Assembly (NCBI RefSeq): GCF_001245615.1
Contig: NZ_CWKH01000001.1
Location: forward strand, 2,418,001 to 2,482,000
Direction: 5' to 3'
Source: Mycolicibacterium neworleansense
Lineage (GTDB): Bacteria; Actinomycetota; Actinomycetes; Mycobacteriales; Mycobacteriaceae
DNA: 64,000 nucleotides
Part shown: piece after piece, positions 50,635 to 62,174 of the stretch
Position numbering within the stretch: position 1 is the first letter of the stretch
How the letters are laid out: the number at the start of each line of letters is the position of its first letter
Made by a program: the position numbers and the translations under genes
The notes under the pieces: model-generated
Told to the model about the DNA's origin: nothing
Database searches by the model: none
What the model saw: the letters and a program-made list of their open reading frames with translations, nothing else

Positions 50635-53018
50635 CGCTGGCCGAGCCGACCAAGGACACCCCGCCGGTGGAGATGGTGTCGCTCACCATCGACGGCCACG
50701 AGATCAGTGTCCCCAAGGGCACGTTGGTGATCCGTGCCGCCGAGCTGATGGGTGTCCAGATCCCCCGGTTCTGCGACCACCCGCTGCTCGATCCGGTCGG
50801 GGCCTGCCGGCAGTGCCTGGTCGAGGTCGAAGGCCAGCGCAAACCGATGGCCTCGTGCACCACCACGGTCATGCCGGACATGGTGGTGCACACGCAGTTC
50901 AGCTCCGAGGCGGCCGACAAGGCCCAGCGCGGGGTGATGGAACTGCTGCTGATCAACCATCCCCTGGACTGCCCGATCTGCGACAAGGGCGGCGAATGCC
51001 CGCTGCAGAACCAGGCCATGTCCAACGGGCGGCCCGAGACCCGGTTCGAGGATGTCAAGCGGACCTACCCGAAGCCAATCAGCATCTCCTCGCAGGTGCT
51101 GCTGGACCGGGAACGCTGCGTCCTGTGCGCACGTTGCACCCGGTTCTCCGCACAGATCGCCGGCGATCCGTTCATCGAGCTGCTGGAACGCGGTGCGCTG
51201 CAACAGGTCGGCATCGCCCCTGGCGAACCGTTCCAGTCGTACTTCTCCGGCAACACCGTGCAGATCTGCCCGGTCGGGGCGCTGACCGGGACGGCCTACC
51301 GATTCCGGGCCCGGCCTTTCGATCTCGTCTCCAGCCCCAGCGTCTGTGAGCACTGCGCTTCGGGCTGTGCCCAGCGCACCGATCATCGGCGCGGCAAGGT
51401 GATGCGCCGCTTGGCCGGCGACGATCCCGAGGTCAACGAGGAGTGGAACTGCGACAAGGGCCGGTGGGCATTCACCTACGCGACCACCGGTGACCGGATC
51501 ACCACACCGTTGATCCGTGAAGACGGCGTACTGCGGCCGGCTTCGTGGTCGGAGGCGTTGACGGTCGCGAGTTCGGGCCTGCTGGCCGCGGGTGCGAACA
51601 CCGGTGTGCTGGTCGGTGGACGCTGCACCGTGCAGGATGCCTACGCGTACTCGAAGTTCGCCCGAATGGTGCTGGGCACCAACGACATCGACTTCCGCGC
51701 CCGGCCGCACTCCGCCGAGGAAGCCGCATTCTTGGCGGCCCGCATCGCGGGGCAGCCCATGACCTTGCGCTACGCCGATCTGGAGAAGGCGCCGACGGTG
51801 CTGCTCATCGGACTCGAACCCGAAGAGGAGTCGCCGATCGTCTTCCTGCGGCTGCGCAAGGCGGCCCACAAGAACGGTCTGCAGGTAATCGCGGTGGCCC
51901 CGTTCGCCAGTCGCGGGTTGACCAAGACGGCAGGCGCGCTCATCCCGACGGTGCCGGGAGGCGAAGCGGCCGCACTGGAAGCGCTGGAAGCCGATGAGCG
52001 GCTGCGACGCCCCGGCGCGGTGATCCTGGTCGGTGAACGCCTGGCCAACTCACCGGGTGCGCTGTCGGCGACACTGCGGCTGGCCTCGGCCACCGGGGCC
52101 CGGCTGGCCTGGATTCCACGCCGGGCCGGTGAGCGCGGCGCCCTGGAAGCAGGCGCCTTGCCGAACCTGCTTCCCGGCGGACGTCCGGTCGACGACGCCG
52201 ACGCTCGCGCCCAGACCGCCGCGGTGTGGAATACCGCGGATCTGCCCGGCAGCGCGGGCCGCGACACCGCGGGCATCCTGGCCGCGGCGGCCGAGGGAGC
52301 GCTGTCGGCGCTCATCGTCGGCGGCGTCGAGATCACCGACCTGCCCGACCCGGCCGCAGCAGTGGCCGCGCTGCGGGCCACCCCCCTGGTGGTGAGCCTC
52401 GAGCTACGCGAGAGCGAGGTCACCGAGCTGGCGGACGTGGTCTTCCCCGTGGCGCCGGTCGTGGAGAAGGGCGGTGCGTACCTGAACTGGGAAGGCCGGA
52501 TCCGCCCGTTCAAGCCGGCGCTGCAGACCAACGCCATCCCCGACCTGCGGGTCCTGCACTATCTGGCCGATGAGATCGGCATCGACCTCGGCATGACCGG
52601 GCCCGAAGCCGCCGACCGCGAGCTGTCCCGGCTCGGCACATGGGCCGGAGCCCGGGCCCCAGAACCGTCGGCAGCACCCGGACCTGTCCCGGCCCCGGGC
52701 CCCGGGCAAGCCGTGCTGGCCAGCTGGCGTCTGCTGCTGGACGCCGGACGCCTTCAGGACGGTGAGCCCTTCCTGGCTGGCACTGCGGTCAGCCCCGTGG
52801 TACGGCTGTCCCCGGCCACCGCCGCCGAACTCGATGTGGCGCCTGGAGATTCCGTGACCGTGAGCACCGATCGCGGCACCGTCACGTTGCCGCTGGAGAT
52901 GGCCGAGATGCCCGACCGGGTGGTGTGGTTGCCCACCAATTCGCCGGGATCGGCGATTCATCGCCAACTCGGGGTGACCGCCGGTGCGCTCGTCTCGATC
53001 GGGCGGGCCGACTCATGA
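50631..53018 (+). CDS. nuoG: NADH dehydrogenase I subunit G
   Basis: 795 residues, 75-kDa-type subunit. N-terminal ferredoxin domain ([20 protein letters not shown]), His-cysteine 4Fe cluster ([19 protein letters not shown]), twin 4Fe ligands in [11 protein letters not shown] and [10 protein letters not shown]. Then the extra N7 cluster set CEHCASGC with NCDKGRW, which only part of the bacteria keep. The molybdopterin-like domain follows and ends in a small beta domain ([16 protein letters not shown]). It passes electrons from NuoF/E to NuoI. Confidence 0.95.
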   Translation: MTLAEPTKDTPPVEMVSLTIDGHEISVPKGTLVIRAAELMGVQIPRFCDHPLLDPVGACRQCLVEVEGQRKPMASCTTTVMPDMVVHTQFSSEAADKAQRGVMELLLINHPLDCPICDKGGECPLQNQAMSNGRPETRFEDVKRTYPKPISISSQVLLDRERCVLCARCTRFSAQIAGDPFIELLERGALQQVGIAPGEPFQSYFSGNTVQICPVGALTGTAYRFRARPFDLVSSPSVCEHCASGCAQRTDHRRGKVMRRLAGDDPEVNEEWNCDKGRWAFTYATTGDRITTPLIREDGVLRPASWSEALTVASSGLLAAGANTGVLVGGRCTVQDAYAYSKFARMVLGTNDIDFRARPHSAEEAAFLAARIAGQPMTLRYADLEKAPTVLLIGLEPEEESPIVFLRLRKAAHKNGLQVIAVAPFASRGLTKTAGALIPTVPGGEAAALEALEADERLRRPGAVILVGERLANSPGALSATLRLASATGARLAWIPRRAGERGALEAGALPNLLPGGRPVDDADARAQTAAVWNTADLPGSAGRDTAGILAAAAEGALSALIVGGVEITDLPDPAAAVAALRATPLVVSLELRESEVTELADVVFPVAPVVEKGGAYLNWEGRIRPFKPALQTNAIPDLRVLHYLADEIGIDLGMTGPEAADRELSRLGTWAGARAPEPSAAPGPVPAPGPGQAVLASWRLLLDAGRLQDGEPFLAGTAVSPVVRLSPATAAELDVAPGDSVTVSTDRGTVTLPLEMAEMPDRVVWLPTNSPGSAIHRQLGVTAGALVSIGRADS

Positions 53019-54238
53019 CACACCCCGACCCCACTCTGTTCGGTCACGACCCGTGGTGGCTGATACTGGCCAAGGCGCTCGGGGTGTTCGTCTTCCTGCT
53101 GCTCACGGTGCTCGCGGCGATCCTGATCGAACGTAAAGTGCTGGGCCGCATGCAGATGCGTCCAGGGCCCAACCGAGTCGGGCCCTGGGGACTGCTGCAG
53201 TCGTTGGCCGACGGTGTGAAGCTGGCCCTCAAGGAGGGTCTGACCCCCGCAGGCATCGACAGACCCATCTACCTTCTGGCACCGATCATCTCGGTGATCC
53301 CGGCGTTCATGGCCTTCGCGGTGATCCCGATGGGTGGCGAGGTATCGGTCTTCGGGCACCGCACCGCACTGCAGCTGACCGATCTGCCGGTGGCGGTGCT
53401 CTACATCCTGGCCGTCACGTCGATCGGGGTGTACGGCATCGTGTTGGCCGGCTGGGCATCCGGATCCACGTACCCGCTGCTCGGCGGCCTGCGGTCCAGC
53501 GCCCAGGTGATCTCCTACGAGATCGCGATGGCCCTGTCGTTCGCCGCGGTGTTCCTCTATGCGGGGACGATGTCCACCTCGGGCATCGTCGCGGCGCAGG
53601 ACCGCACCTGGTACGTGTTCCTGCTGCTGCCCTCGTTCGTGGTGTACGTGACCTCGATGGTGGGCGAAACCAACCGGGCACCCTTCGATCTGCCCGAGGC
53701 CGAGGGCGAACTCGTCGGCGGATTCCACACCGAGTACTCGTCATTGAAGTTCGCCATGTTCATGCTTGCCGAGTACGTCAACATGACCACTGTGTCGGCG
53801 CTGGCCACCACCATGTTCCTCGGCGGCTGGCACGCGCCGTTCCCGTTCAACCTGATCGACGGTGCCAACAGCGGGTGGTGGCCGTTGTTGTGGTTCACCG
53901 CCAAGGTGTGGACGTTCATGTTCCTGTACTTCTGGCTTCGGGCCACCCTGCCCCGGCTGCGCTACGACCAGTTCATGGCGCTGGGCTGGAAGGTGCTCAT
54001 CCCGGTGTCGTTGGTCTGGATCATGGTCGTCGCCGTCACCCACAGCTTGCGCGAGCACGGCTACCACAACTGGGCCACCGGTCTGGTGACCACCGCAGTC
54101 GTCATAGTGGCGGTCCTGGCCGTCGCGCTGTGGAAGGCGCTGCGGGCCAGGACCGTTCAGCCCGTACCACAACAGAGCTCCGGCGCCTATCCGGTGCCGC
54201 CGCTGCCGAACGCGGGAAAGGAGACCGTCGATGTTTAG
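53015..54238 (+). CDS. nuoH: NADH dehydrogenase I subunit H
   Basis: 407 residues, about eight membrane helices. Forms the quinone entry and the first proton path. [24 protein letters not shown], shortened to [16 protein letters not shown], and [20 protein letters not shown] are the signatures; the acidic loop is [16 protein letters not shown]. The C-terminal 40 residues are a cytoplasmic Pro-rich tail. ATGA overlap with nuoG. Confidence 0.95.
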   Translation: MTHPDPTLFGHDPWWLILAKALGVFVFLLLTVLAAILIERKVLGRMQMRPGPNRVGPWGLLQSLADGVKLALKEGLTPAGIDRPIYLLAPIISVIPAFMAFAVIPMGGEVSVFGHRTALQLTDLPVAVLYILAVTSIGVYGIVLAGWASGSTYPLLGGLRSSAQVISYEIAMALSFAAVFLYAGTMSTSGIVAAQDRTWYVFLLLPSFVVYVTSMVGETNRAPFDLPEAEGELVGGFHTEYSSLKFAMFMLAEYVNMTTVSALATTMFLGGWHAPFPFNLIDGANSGWWPLLWFTAKVWTFMFLYFWLRATLPRLRYDQFMALGWKVLIPVSLVWIMVVAVTHSLREHGYHNWATGLVTTAVVIVAVLAVALWKALRARTVQPVPQQSSGAYPVPPLPNAGKETVDV

Positions 54239-54764
54239 GAAGCCGAAGTTCCTCGACGCGCTGGCCGGATTCGCGGTCACCTTCGGTTCGATGTTCAAAA
54301 AGCCGCTCACCGAAGAGTATCCGGAGAAACCGGGGCCGGTGGCGCCGCGCTATCACGGCCGGCATCAACTCAACCGCTACCCCGACGGCCTGGAGAAGTG
54401 CATCGGCTGCGAGTTGTGCGCCTGGGCCTGCCCGGCCGACGCCATCTTCGTCGAGGGCGCCGACAACACAGACGCAGAACGCTTCTCGCCGGGAGAGCGG
54501 TACGGCCGGGTGTACCAGATCAACTATCTGCGTTGCATCGGATGCGGCTTGTGCATCGAGGCGTGCCCGACGCGTGCGCTGACCATGACCAACCAGTATG
54601 AGATGGCCGACGACAACCGGGCCGACCTGATCTGGGGCAAGGACAAACTCCTGGCCCCGCTGCAGCCTGGCATGCAGGCGCCCCCTCATGACATGGCCCC
54701 GGGCAGCACCGACGACGACTATTACCTCGGCCGGATCAACCCGCTCACCCAGGACGTCCAGTGA
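54231..54764 (+). CDS. nuoI: NADH dehydrogenase I subunit I
   Basis: 177 residues with two 4Fe-4S motifs, [12 protein letters not shown] and [12 protein letters not shown] (clusters N6a and N6b), linking NuoG to N2 in Nuo[14 protein letters not shown] precedes the first motif. The C-terminal extension ([18 protein letters not shown]) is typical for actinobacteria. It overlaps nuoH by 8 bp. Confidence 0.95.
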   Translation: MFRKPKFLDALAGFAVTFGSMFKKPLTEEYPEKPGPVAPRYHGRHQLNRYPDGLEKCIGCELCAWACPADAIFVEGADNTDAERFSPGERYGRVYQINYLRCIGCGLCIEACPTRALTMTNQYEMADDNRADLIWGKDKLLAPLQPGMQAPPHDMAPGSTDDDYYLGRINPLTQDVQ

Positions 54765-55522
54765 GCGCTGACATCATGCTGCTCGCCGCGGAGAACGCGG
54801 CGCGCACCTCGACGTCGGAAGCGGTCCTGTTCTGGGTCCTCGGGGCGGTCGCAGTGCTCGGTGCCATCGGAGTGGTCGCCGCCCCCAAAGCGGTGTACTC
54901 GGCGGTGTTCCTGGCCTGCACCATGATCGCGCTGGCCGTGCTCTACATCGCCCAGGACGCACTGTTCCTCGGCGTGGTGCAGGTGGTGGTCTACACCGGT
55001 GCGGTGATGATGCTGTTCCTGTTCGTACTGATGCTCATCGGTGTCGACCTGTCCGAATCGTTCACCGAAACGCTACGTGGACAACGCCTTGCGGCCTTGG
55101 CCGCCGGCACCGGATTCGGCATTCTGTTGATCGCGGGGATCGGCAACGTTTCGGCCGTCGGCTTCACCGGGTTGGCGCAGGCCAACAGCGGCGGCAACGT
55201 CGAGGGGCTGGCAGCGCTGATCTTCACCCGCTACCTGTGGGCGTTCGAGTTGACCAGCACACTGCTGATCACCGCGGCCTTGGGCGCGATGGTGCTCGCC
55301 CACCGGGAACGCTTCGAGCGCCGCAAGACCCAACGGGAGCTGGCTGTCGAACGTTTCCAGGCCGGGGGCCACCCGACGCCGCTGCCCAATCCCGGTGTCT
55401 ATGCGCGGCACAACGCCGTCGACGTCCCTGCTCGGCTGCCCGATGGCTCCGATGCGGCGTTGTCGGTAAGCGCCATCCTGCCGCAGCGCTCAGTCAGTGG
55501 CTCGTCGAACGGGGAGGGGTGA
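54761..55522 (+). CDS. nuoJ: NADH dehydrogenase I subunit J
   Basis: 253 residues with five membrane helices (about 20-42, 46-68, 73-95, 106-128, 157-180). [20 protein letters not shown] includes the pi-bulge region central to coupling. A long cytoplasmic tail (from about 185) carries basic and Pro residues. GTG start overlaps the nuoI stop. Confidence 0.95.
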   Translation: MSADIMLLAAENAARTSTSEAVLFWVLGAVAVLGAIGVVAAPKAVYSAVFLACTMIALAVLYIAQDALFLGVVQVVVYTGAVMMLFLFVLMLIGVDLSESFTETLRGQRLAALAAGTGFGILLIAGIGNVSAVGFTGLAQANSGGNVEGLAALIFTRYLWAFELTSTLLITAALGAMVLAHRERFERRKTQRELAVERFQAGGHPTPLPNPGVYARHNAVDVPARLPDGSDAALSVSAILPQRSVSGSSNGEG

Positions 55523-55526
55523 TGCG

Positions 55527-55826
55527 GTGAATCCCGACAACTATCTGTACCTGTCGGCACTCTTGTTCACCATCGGGGCGTCCGGAGTGCTGTTGCGGCG
55601 CAACGCCATCGTGATGTTCATGTGCGTCGAGCTCATGCTCAATGCCGCCAACCTGGCATTCGTGGCGTTCTCCCGCATGCACGGTCATCTCGACGGTCAG
55701 GTGGTGGCGTTCTTCACCATGGTGGTCGCTGCCTGCGAGGTGGTGGTCGGGCTGGCGATCATCATGACCATCTTCCGTACCCGCCGTTCGGCCTCGGTCG
55801 ACGACGCCAGTCTGCTGAAGCACTAA
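55527..55826 (+). CDS. nuoK: NADH dehydrogenase I subunit K
   Basis: 99 residues, three helices. [18 protein letters not shown] carries the buried Glu of the proton path; [23 protein letters not shown] holds the second Glu. GTG 55527 gives the standard length. GGGGAGGGG lies 7-16 bases upstream. A two-codon frame ATG-CGG-TGA sits between the nuoJ stop and this start. Confidence 0.95.
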   Translation: MNPDNYLYLSALLFTIGASGVLLRRNAIVMFMCVELMLNAANLAFVAFSRMHGHLDGQVVAFFTMVVAACEVVVGLAIIMTIFRTRRSASVDDASLLKH

Positions 55827-55833
55827 GGGCACC

Positions 55834-57714
55834 ATGACGATTCCGATATGGCTGGTGATCGCCCTCCCCGCCGCTGGAGCCGCCGTGCTGTTGCTGGGCG
55901 GTCGGCGCACCGACCGGTGGGGACATCTGCTCGGCTGCGCGACCGCGCTGGGCGCCTTCGTCCTGGGAACCGTGCTGTTCACTCAGATGCTGGGCCGCCA
56001 CGGCGAGCACCGCGTGGTCACCGAATCCCTGTTCTCCTGGGTCCCCGTCGCCGGACTGCAGGTGGATTTCGGGCTGCAGCTGGACCAGTTGTCGGTGTGT
56101 TTCGTCTTGTTGATCACCGGCGTGGGCTCGCTGATCCACATCTATTCGATCGGCTACATGGCTGAAGATCCGGATCGCAGAAGGTTCTTCGCGTATCTCA
56201 ACCTGTTCCTGGCGGCCATGCTGCTGCTTGTCCTCGCCGACAACTACCTCGGCCTGTACGCCGGGTGGGAAGGCGTGGGCCTGGCCTCGTATCTGCTGAT
56301 CGGATTCTGGTCCCACAAGCCCTCGGCCGCCGCCGCGGCCAAGAAGGCATTCGTGGTCAACCGGGTCGGTGACATGGGCTTGGCCATTGCGTTGATGATC
56401 ATGTTCGCCACCATCGGGTCCATCTCGTTCGCCGGAGTCTTCAGCGCCGCACCGGCATTGAGCGAGGCTACGCTCACCGCGATCGGTCTTCTCCTGCTGT
56501 TGGGCGCGTGCGGCAAATCGGCCCAGGTGCCGTTGCAGTCGTGGCTCGGAGATGCGATGGAGGGCCCGACGCCGGTGTCGGCGCTGATCCACGCTGCCAC
56601 CATGGTCACCGCCGGCGTCTATCTGATCGTGCGCTCGGGGCCGATCTTCGATCTCGCGCCGGGCGCCCAGACCGGCGTGGTCATCGTCGGGGCCGTCACG
56701 CTGCTGTTCGGCGCGATCATCGGCTGCGCCAAGGACGACATCAAGAAAGCCCTTGCCGCATCGACCATGAGCCAGATCGGCTACATGGTGCTGGCCGCCG
56801 GGCTCGGACCCGCGGGGTACGCGTTCGCGATCATGCACCTGCTCACCCACGGCTTCTTCAAGGCAGGCCTGTTCCTCGGCGCCGGGTCGGTGATGCACGC
56901 GATGAACGACGAGGTCAACATGCGCCGCTACGGCGGGCTCCGCAAGGTCTTGCCCGTCACCTTCGCCACCTTCGGGCTCGGCTACCTGGCCATCATCGGA
57001 GTGCCGCCACTGGCCGGCTTCTTCTCGAAGGACAGCATCATCGAAGCGGCACTGGGTGCCGGAGGCATCCGCGGCGTGATCCTCGGTGGCGCGGCCATTC
57101 TCGGCGCCGGGATCACCGCGTTCTACATGACCCGGGTCATGTTGATGACGTTCTTCGGCGAAAAGCGCTGGGACGACGGGGTTCACCCGCACGAGGCCCC
57201 GGCCGTGATGACCTGGCCGATGATCCTGCTCGCGGTCGGGTCGGTGGTTTCCGGCGGTGCGCTGGCCATCGGCGGCACGCTGTCGCACTGGCTCGAGCCG
57301 GTGGTGGGTGCGCACGAGGCGCACCACGCGGTCCCGGCGTGGGTGGTCACCGTGATCGTGCTCACGGTCGTCGCGGTGGGGATCGCGGTGGCCTATCGGA
57401 TGTACGCGCAGCGGCCGGTGCCTGCCGAGGTGCCCGACGGCTCGGCACTGACGTTGGCCGCCCGCCGCGACCTGTACGGCGACGCATTCAACGAGGCGGT
57501 GTTCATGCGCGGAGGCCAGACCCTGACCGCGGCCCTGGTGACCGTCGACGACAAGGTGGTCGACGGCACTGCCGGTGGGCTGGCCGCGCTCGTGAGCCGG
57601 ACATCGGATGGGTTGCGCCAGTTGCAGACCGGCTTCGCCCGGTCCTATGCGCTCTCCATGCTCGGTGGGGCGGCCCTGGTGGTGGCGACGATCCTGGCGG
57701 TGCAACTGTGGTGA
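55834..57714 (+). CDS. nuoL: NADH dehydrogenase I subunit L
   Basis: 626 residues, the distal antiporter-like pump with about 15-16 helices and the long lateral helix at the end (starting near LFGGEKR-type [10 protein letters not shown] and [12 protein letters not shown]). [18 protein letters not shown] has the key Glu; [13 protein letters not shown] and [30 protein letters not shown] carry the pumping lysines and histidines. Confidence 0.95.
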   Translation: MTIPIWLVIALPAAGAAVLLLGGRRTDRWGHLLGCATALGAFVLGTVLFTQMLGRHGEHRVVTESLFSWVPVAGLQVDFGLQLDQLSVCFVLLITGVGSLIHIYSIGYMAEDPDRRRFFAYLNLFLAAMLLLVLADNYLGLYAGWEGVGLASYLLIGFWSHKPSAAAAAKKAFVVNRVGDMGLAIALMIMFATIGSISFAGVFSAAPALSEATLTAIGLLLLLGACGKSAQVPLQSWLGDAMEGPTPVSALIHAATMVTAGVYLIVRSGPIFDLAPGAQTGVVIVGAVTLLFGAIIGCAKDDIKKALAASTMSQIGYMVLAAGLGPAGYAFAIMHLLTHGFFKAGLFLGAGSVMHAMNDEVNMRRYGGLRKVLPVTFATFGLGYLAIIGVPPLAGFFSKDSIIEAALGAGGIRGVILGGAAILGAGITAFYMTRVMLMTFFGEKRWDDGVHPHEAPAVMTWPMILLAVGSVVSGGALAIGGTLSHWLEPVVGAHEAHHAVPAWVVTVIVLTVVAVGIAVAYRMYAQRPVPAEVPDGSALTLAARRDLYGDAFNEAVFMRGGQTLTAALVTVDDKVVDGTAGGLAALVSRTSDGLRQLQTGFARSYALSMLGGAALVVATILAVQLW

Positions 57715-59303
57715 GCACATTCCCGTGGTTGACGGCGCTGTGGGCGATCCCGACGGTGGGCGCGGCCATCGTGATGCTGCTGCCGGCCGCGCACCGGACC
57801 CTCGCGAAGTGGCTGGCACTGGCTATCTCGCTGGCGGCGCTGGGACTCGTCGGAGTGATTGCCGTCGGTTTCGACCCCGCCGGCGAGCAGTATCAGTTCG
57901 TCGAATCACACCGATGGATCCCGTCATTCGGAACCGGGTACATCCTCGGAGTCGACGGCATCGCCTTGGCCCTGGTGGTTCTCACGGCCGTGCTGCTACC
58001 GCTGCTGATCGTCGCGGGCTGGAACGATGCCACCCACCAGACCGGGCTCGGCGGCCGGGGTGTGCAGGCGTACCTGGCGTTGACGCTGGCTGTCGAAGGC
58101 ATGGTGTTCATGTCCCTGGTGGCACTGGACATCCTGCTGTTCTACGTCTTCTTCGAAGCCATGTTGATCCCGATGTACTTCCTGATCGGCGGATTCGGAG
58201 GACACCGGGCCAAAGCTTCCAAGGCCGCGGTGAAGTTCCTGCTGTACAACCTGTTCGGCGGCCTGGTGATGCTGGCCGCGGTGATCGGCCTCTACGTGGT
58301 CACCGCAGGCAGCGATGCGTTCGACTCGGGCACCTTTGACTTCCGCGCGATCGTCACCGCGGTCTCCTCCGGCGAATTCGTGATCAACCCGGCGGTCGCG
58401 AACCTGCTGTTCCTGGGGTTCATGTTCGCGTTCGCGGTCAAGGCGCCGCTTTGGCCGTTCCACCGCTGGCTGCCCGATGCCGCGGTTCAGGCCACCCCGG
58501 CCAGCGCGGTGCTGATGATGGCGATCATGGACAAGGTCGGCACCTTCGGCATGCTGCGCTACTGCCTGCCGCTGTTTCCCGATGCGTCAACGTATTTCCG
58601 TCCGCTGGTCATCACCCTGGCCGTGATCGGCATCATCTACGGCGCCGTCCTGGCGATCGGTCAGACCGATGTGATGCGCCTGATCGCCTACACCTCGATA
58701 TCGCACTTCGGTTTCATCATCCTCGGCATCTTCGTGATGACCAGCCAGGGCCAGGCTGGTTCGACGCTGTACATGATCAATCACGGGATCTCCACGGCCG
58801 CGCTGTTCCTGATCGCCGGTTTCCTGGTGTCGCGGCGCGGTTCCCGCTTGATCGATGCCTACGGCGGTGTGCAGAAGGTGGCCCCGGTGCTCGCCGGAAC
58901 ATTCCTGGTGGCCGGCCTCGCTACGTTGTCCCTGCCAGGCCTGGCGCCGTTCATCAGCGAATTCCTGGTCCTGATCGGCACATTCACGCGCTACCCGGTC
59001 GTCGCCGTCTTCGCCGCCACCGCGCTGGTGTTGTCCGCGGTGTACATCCTGTGGATGTATCAGCGGATGATGACTGGCCCGATCCGCGATGGGCTGCTCG
59101 ACGGTGAGAACAAGGTGCGCGATCTGGTGCCACGCGAGCTGGTTGTGGTGGCGCCGTTGATCGCGCTGCTACTGGTGCTGGGCATCTATCCCAAACCCGC
59201 TCTGGACGTGATCAATCCGGCCGTGCAGCACACCTTGACCACCATCGGGCAGACCGACCCGATACCGAGCGCACCACCGACCGTCGCCGAGGGGGGCCGC
59301 TGA
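57711..59303 (+). CDS. nuoM: NADH dehydrogenase I subunit M
   Basis: 530 residues, second antiporter-like subunit, 14 helices. [21 protein letters not shown] has the essential Glu; [22 protein letters not shown] (core [12 protein letters not shown]) the Lys/His path; [16 protein letters not shown] is conserved. GTG start overlaps the nuoL stop (GTGA). Confidence 0.95.
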   Translation: MSTFPWLTALWAIPTVGAAIVMLLPAAHRTLAKWLALAISLAALGLVGVIAVGFDPAGEQYQFVESHRWIPSFGTGYILGVDGIALALVVLTAVLLPLLIVAGWNDATHQTGLGGRGVQAYLALTLAVEGMVFMSLVALDILLFYVFFEAMLIPMYFLIGGFGGHRAKASKAAVKFLLYNLFGGLVMLAAVIGLYVVTAGSDAFDSGTFDFRAIVTAVSSGEFVINPAVANLLFLGFMFAFAVKAPLWPFHRWLPDAAVQATPASAVLMMAIMDKVGTFGMLRYCLPLFPDASTYFRPLVITLAVIGIIYGAVLAIGQTDVMRLIAYTSISHFGFIILGIFVMTSQGQAGSTLYMINHGISTAALFLIAGFLVSRRGSRLIDAYGGVQKVAPVLAGTFLVAGLATLSLPGLAPFISEFLVLIGTFTRYPVVAVFAATALVLSAVYILWMYQRMMTGPIRDGLLDGENKVRDLVPRELVVVAPLIALLLVLGIYPKPALDVINPAVQHTLTTIGQTDPIPSAPPTVAEGGR

Positions 59304-59305
59304 TC

Positions 59306-60871
59306 ATGGTGACGCCGAGCATCGAGTACGCCCTGCTCTCCCCCATGCTGATCGTGTTCGGAGTGGGCGTTGCCGGTGTGCTGGTCGAGGCCTTCCTGCC
59401 CCGGCCGGCCCGCTACGGGGTGCAGGTCGCCCTCGCATTGGGTGGGCTGGTGGCCGCCATCGTCGCGGTCGTGCTGCTGTCCCGGGACCTGCACGGTACC
59501 CCCGGCAAGCCCGCGGTGCTGGGCTCCGTCGTGCTCGATGCCCCGGCGCTGTTTCTGCAGGGCACCATCGCCCTGGTAGGCATTCTGGGTGTCCTGCTGA
59601 TCGCCGAACGCCAGTCCGCCGCTGAAACTTCCGGCGGCGCCCGAGGCCTGGACGGCTTCACTCCGCAGGCGTCGGCGGTACCTGGAAGTGTGGCCGAGCA
59701 GCTGGCCACCAAGACCGGCGTGATGCAGACAGAGGTCTTTCCGCTGACGATGTTCGCCATCGGCGGCATGCTGTTGTTCCCGGCAGCCGACGATCTGCTG
59801 ACCATGTTCATCGCGCTGGAAGTGCTGTCACTGCCGCTGTACCTGCTGTGCGGGCTGGCCCGCCGGCGGCGGCTGCTGTCGCAGGAGGCGTCGCTGAAAT
59901 ACTTTCTGCTGGGCGCCTTCTCGTCAGCGTTCTTCCTGTACGGCGCGGCCATGCTGTACGGCTACGCGGGCACCCTGGACCTGAACGGGATCGCCAACGC
60001 GGTGATCACGAAGGAACCCAACACTCCGCTGGCACTGATCGGAATCGGGTTACTGCTGGTCGGACTGTTGTTCAAAGTCGGTGCTGTTCCGTTCCATTCG
60101 TGGATCCCCGACGTGTACCAAGGTGCCCCCACGGCGATCACCGCGTTCATGGCCGCGGCCACCAAGATCGCCGCATTCGGCGCCACGCTGCGCATCTTCT
60201 ACGTCGCACTGCCGCAGCTACGCGATGACTGGCGGCCGGTCCTGTGGGCGATCGCGATCCTGACCATGGTCATCGGCACCATCACCGCCGTCACCCAGAC
60301 CGATGTCAAACGAATGCTGGCCTACTCCGCGGTGGCCCATTCGGGTTTCATCCTCACCGGTGTGATCGCCGCCAACCCGGCCGGGGTGTCCTCGACGCTG
60401 TTCTATCTGTTCGCCTACGGTTTCAGCACGCTGGGCGCATTCGCGGTCGTCGGTCTGGTACGCAACTCCTCGGGCGAGGAGGCCACCGCGATGGCCCAGT
60501 GGGCGGGCCTGGGCCGGCGGTATCCGATTGTCGGCGTGGTGTTCTCGCTGTTTCTTCTGGCGTTCGCCGGGATCCCGCTGACCAGCGGCTTCGTCAGCAA
60601 GTTCGCGGTGTTCAAGGCGGCAGGTGAAGGCGGGGCGATTCCGCTGGTCATCGTCGGCGTCGTCGCCAGCGCCGTCGCGGCGTACTTCTACGTGCGGGTC
60701 ATCGTGCTGATGTTCTTCACCGATCCGCCCGAGGACGCACCCGCGGTCGTGGTCCCCAGTGGCCTGACCACCGCCGTCATCACCGTCACCGCGGCTGTCA
60801 CGTTCGCGCTCGGCGCGTTGCCTCAGCCGCTGCTGGATCTGGCCAACAATGCCGAGACCTTCCTGCGGTGA
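59306..60871 (+). CDS. nuoN: NADH dehydrogenase I subunit N
   Basis: 521 residues, third antiporter-like subunit. FIALEVLSLPLYLLCGLARR carries the Glu, KVGAVPFHSWIPDVYQGAPT the Lys/His path and RMLAYSAVAHSGFILTG is typical. A loop at about residues 108-135 (GGARGLDGFTPQASAVPGS) is an insertion common in actinobacteria. Last gene of the operon; an inverted repeat (60881-60940) follows. Confidence 0.95.
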   Translation: MVTPSIEYALLSPMLIVFGVGVAGVLVEAFLPRPARYGVQVALALGGLVAAIVAVVLLSRDLHGTPGKPAVLGSVVLDAPALFLQGTIALVGILGVLLIAERQSAAETSGGARGLDGFTPQASAVPGSVAEQLATKTGVMQTEVFPLTMFAIGGMLLFPAADDLLTMFIALEVLSLPLYLLCGLARRRRLLSQEASLKYFLLGAFSSAFFLYGAAMLYGYAGTLDLNGIANAVITKEPNTPLALIGIGLLLVGLLFKVGAVPFHSWIPDVYQGAPTAITAFMAAATKIAAFGATLRIFYVALPQLRDDWRPVLWAIAILTMVIGTITAVTQTDVKRMLAYSAVAHSGFILTGVIAANPAGVSSTLFYLFAYGFSTLGAFAVVGLVRNSSGEEATAMAQWAGLGRRYPIVGVVFSLFLLAFAGIPLTSGFVSKFAVFKAAGEGGAIPLVIVGVVASAVAAYFYVRVIVLMFFTDPPEDAPAVVVPSGLTTAVITVTAAVTFALGALPQPLLDLANNAETFLR

Positions 60872-60880
60872 TCTCTCACC

Positions 60881-60940
60881 GCGAGCAGACACAAACTCGC
60901 GTAAATGTGCGGCGTAGCATGCGATTTTATGTCTGCTCGC
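60881..60940. other. Inverted repeat after nuoN spanning the enoyl-CoA hydratase start
   Basis: GCGAGCAGACA (60881-60891) and TGTCTGCTCGC (60930-60940) are perfect reverse complements 38 bp apart. The right arm contains the start codon region of the next gene. A TAGCAT box (60915-60920) lies in the loop, eight bases before ATG 60929, so transcription may start at or next to the start codon. Confidence 0.55.
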
Positions 60941-61705
60941 AAAGTTGTGCTGACCACCGATCATGGCGCGGTACGAGTGCTGACGCTGAATCGTCCGCAG
61001 TCCCGGAATGCCCTGGGCCGTGAGCTGATCGAGGAACTGTACGGCGCCCTGGTCGCCGCCGACGCCGACGATGCCGTGCGGACGATCGTGCTCACCGGGA
61101 CCGACCCGGCGTTCTGCGCCGGCGTCGACCTCAAAGAGGCGCAGACCCTCGGCATGGAGTATTTCGAGAGGTTCCGGTCGCACAACTGCATCACCAAGAC
61201 TGGAGAACTGCGCACCCCGATCCTTGGGGCGATCAACGGCGCCACCTTCACCGGCGGGCTGGAGATGGCTCTGGGCTGCGATTTCCTGATCGCGTCGGAC
61301 CGGGCCGTGTTCGCCGACACCCATGCCCGGGTCGGCATCCTGCCCGGTGGCGGGATGACGGCCCGGCTCCCCCATGTGGTCGGCGCCGCCATGGCGCGAC
61401 GGCTGTCGATGACCGGAGAAGTCATCGACGCCGCCCGCGCCGAACGACTCGGTCTGGTCACCGAAGTGGTGCCGCACGAGCGCCTGCTGGACCGCGCGTT
61501 GGAGCTCGCCCGACAGATCGCCGAGGTGCCTGGCCCGGTCATGGCCGGTCTCAAGGAGATCTATGACCGCGGCACCGAGCCCCTGATCGGTCCGGCCCTG
61601 GCCGCCGAGCAGGCCATCGCCGGCGCGCAGACGCGGGATTTCGACGGCCTGGGCGACCGTTATCGCGCTGTCGCTCAACGGAATCGCGGTCAACTCGACG
61701 GTTAG
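60929..61705 (+). CDS. Enoyl-CoA hydratase/isomerase family protein
   Basis: 258 residues, crotonase fold. LTLNRPQSRNALGRELIEEL, LTGTDPAFCAGVDLKEAQT (oxyanion strand), INGATFTGGLEMALGCDFLIASDRA and ADTHARVGILPGGGMTARLP (with a Gly where the second catalytic Glu often is) mark the family. It hydrates enoyl-CoA or has an isomerase-type variation. No Shine-Dalgarno precedes ATG 60929; a -10-like TAGCAT eight bases upstream favours a leaderless mRNA. Confidence 0.88.
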   Translation: MSARKVVLTTDHGAVRVLTLNRPQSRNALGRELIEELYGALVAADADDAVRTIVLTGTDPAFCAGVDLKEAQTLGMEYFERFRSHNCITKTGELRTPILGAINGATFTGGLEMALGCDFLIASDRAVFADTHARVGILPGGGMTARLPHVVGAAMARRLSMTGEVIDAARAERLGLVTEVVPHERLLDRALELARQIAEVPGPVMAGLKEIYDRGTEPLIGPALAAEQAIAGAQTRDFDGLGDRYRAVAQRNRGQLDG

Positions 61706-61757
61706 CCGTGGGTGGCGGCGCATCATCGACCGGGTCAGCCGATTGTCTTGATCACCC

Positions 61758-62174
61758 TTGCCGGTACGCCGGCCACCAATGCCGGGCATGCGCGCGGACA
61801 CCGAATGGGGTGCGTACTACGACGATTTCAGCCGGACGTTCGGAATCCGGATCGACACGATCGGCCCTGGCTTCGGTGTCGACGTGCTCCTCGACGAGCT
61901 CGCCGCATCCACCGAACTGTCCACCCTCGTCGGCGAGGGCTCTCGATACCTCTGGCCCGAGTCGTACGACCTGCGGCGGATCCCTATCGTGGATCCGACC
62001 CCGGTCTACCCGCACTCGATCATCTGGCGCGACGACAACCCACAACCTGCACTCGGCGCATTCCTGGAGCATCTGCGCAGCATGCGAATCAACAGTCCCG
62101 GTGTCGAAACATGGGCGCCCTCCTGGGCGTACCAAACGGACGGGACTTCGAGCCGGAGTGCGGGCAACAGCTAG
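61758..62174 (+). pseudogene. Remnant of a LysR-type regulator (C-terminal effector domain only)
   Basis: The frame (138 codons from a TTG) encodes WGAYYDDFSRTFGIRIDTIG, FGVDVLLDELAAS, LVGEGSRYLWPESYDLRRIP and PVYPHSIIWRDDNPQPALGAFLEHLR, which match the last third of the LysR ligand domain. The helix-turn-helix and first two thirds are absent; a stop precedes in frame at 61749. I read it as a decayed gene, with the last 15 residues probably read-through. It overlaps the convergent alcohol dehydrogenase gene by 4 bp. Confidence 0.65.

Noticed and set aside
54041-54056. AGCTTGCGCGAGC inside nuoH, similar to the MSACAK core
   Set aside because: It is in frame as S-L-R-E within a conserved part of NuoH and lacks the ATGAGCG start, so it is a coincidence.
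55762-57819. Minus-strand frame of about 685 codons opposite nuoL
   Set aside because: NuoL is unmistakable on the plus strand; the antisense product is low-complexity and charged.
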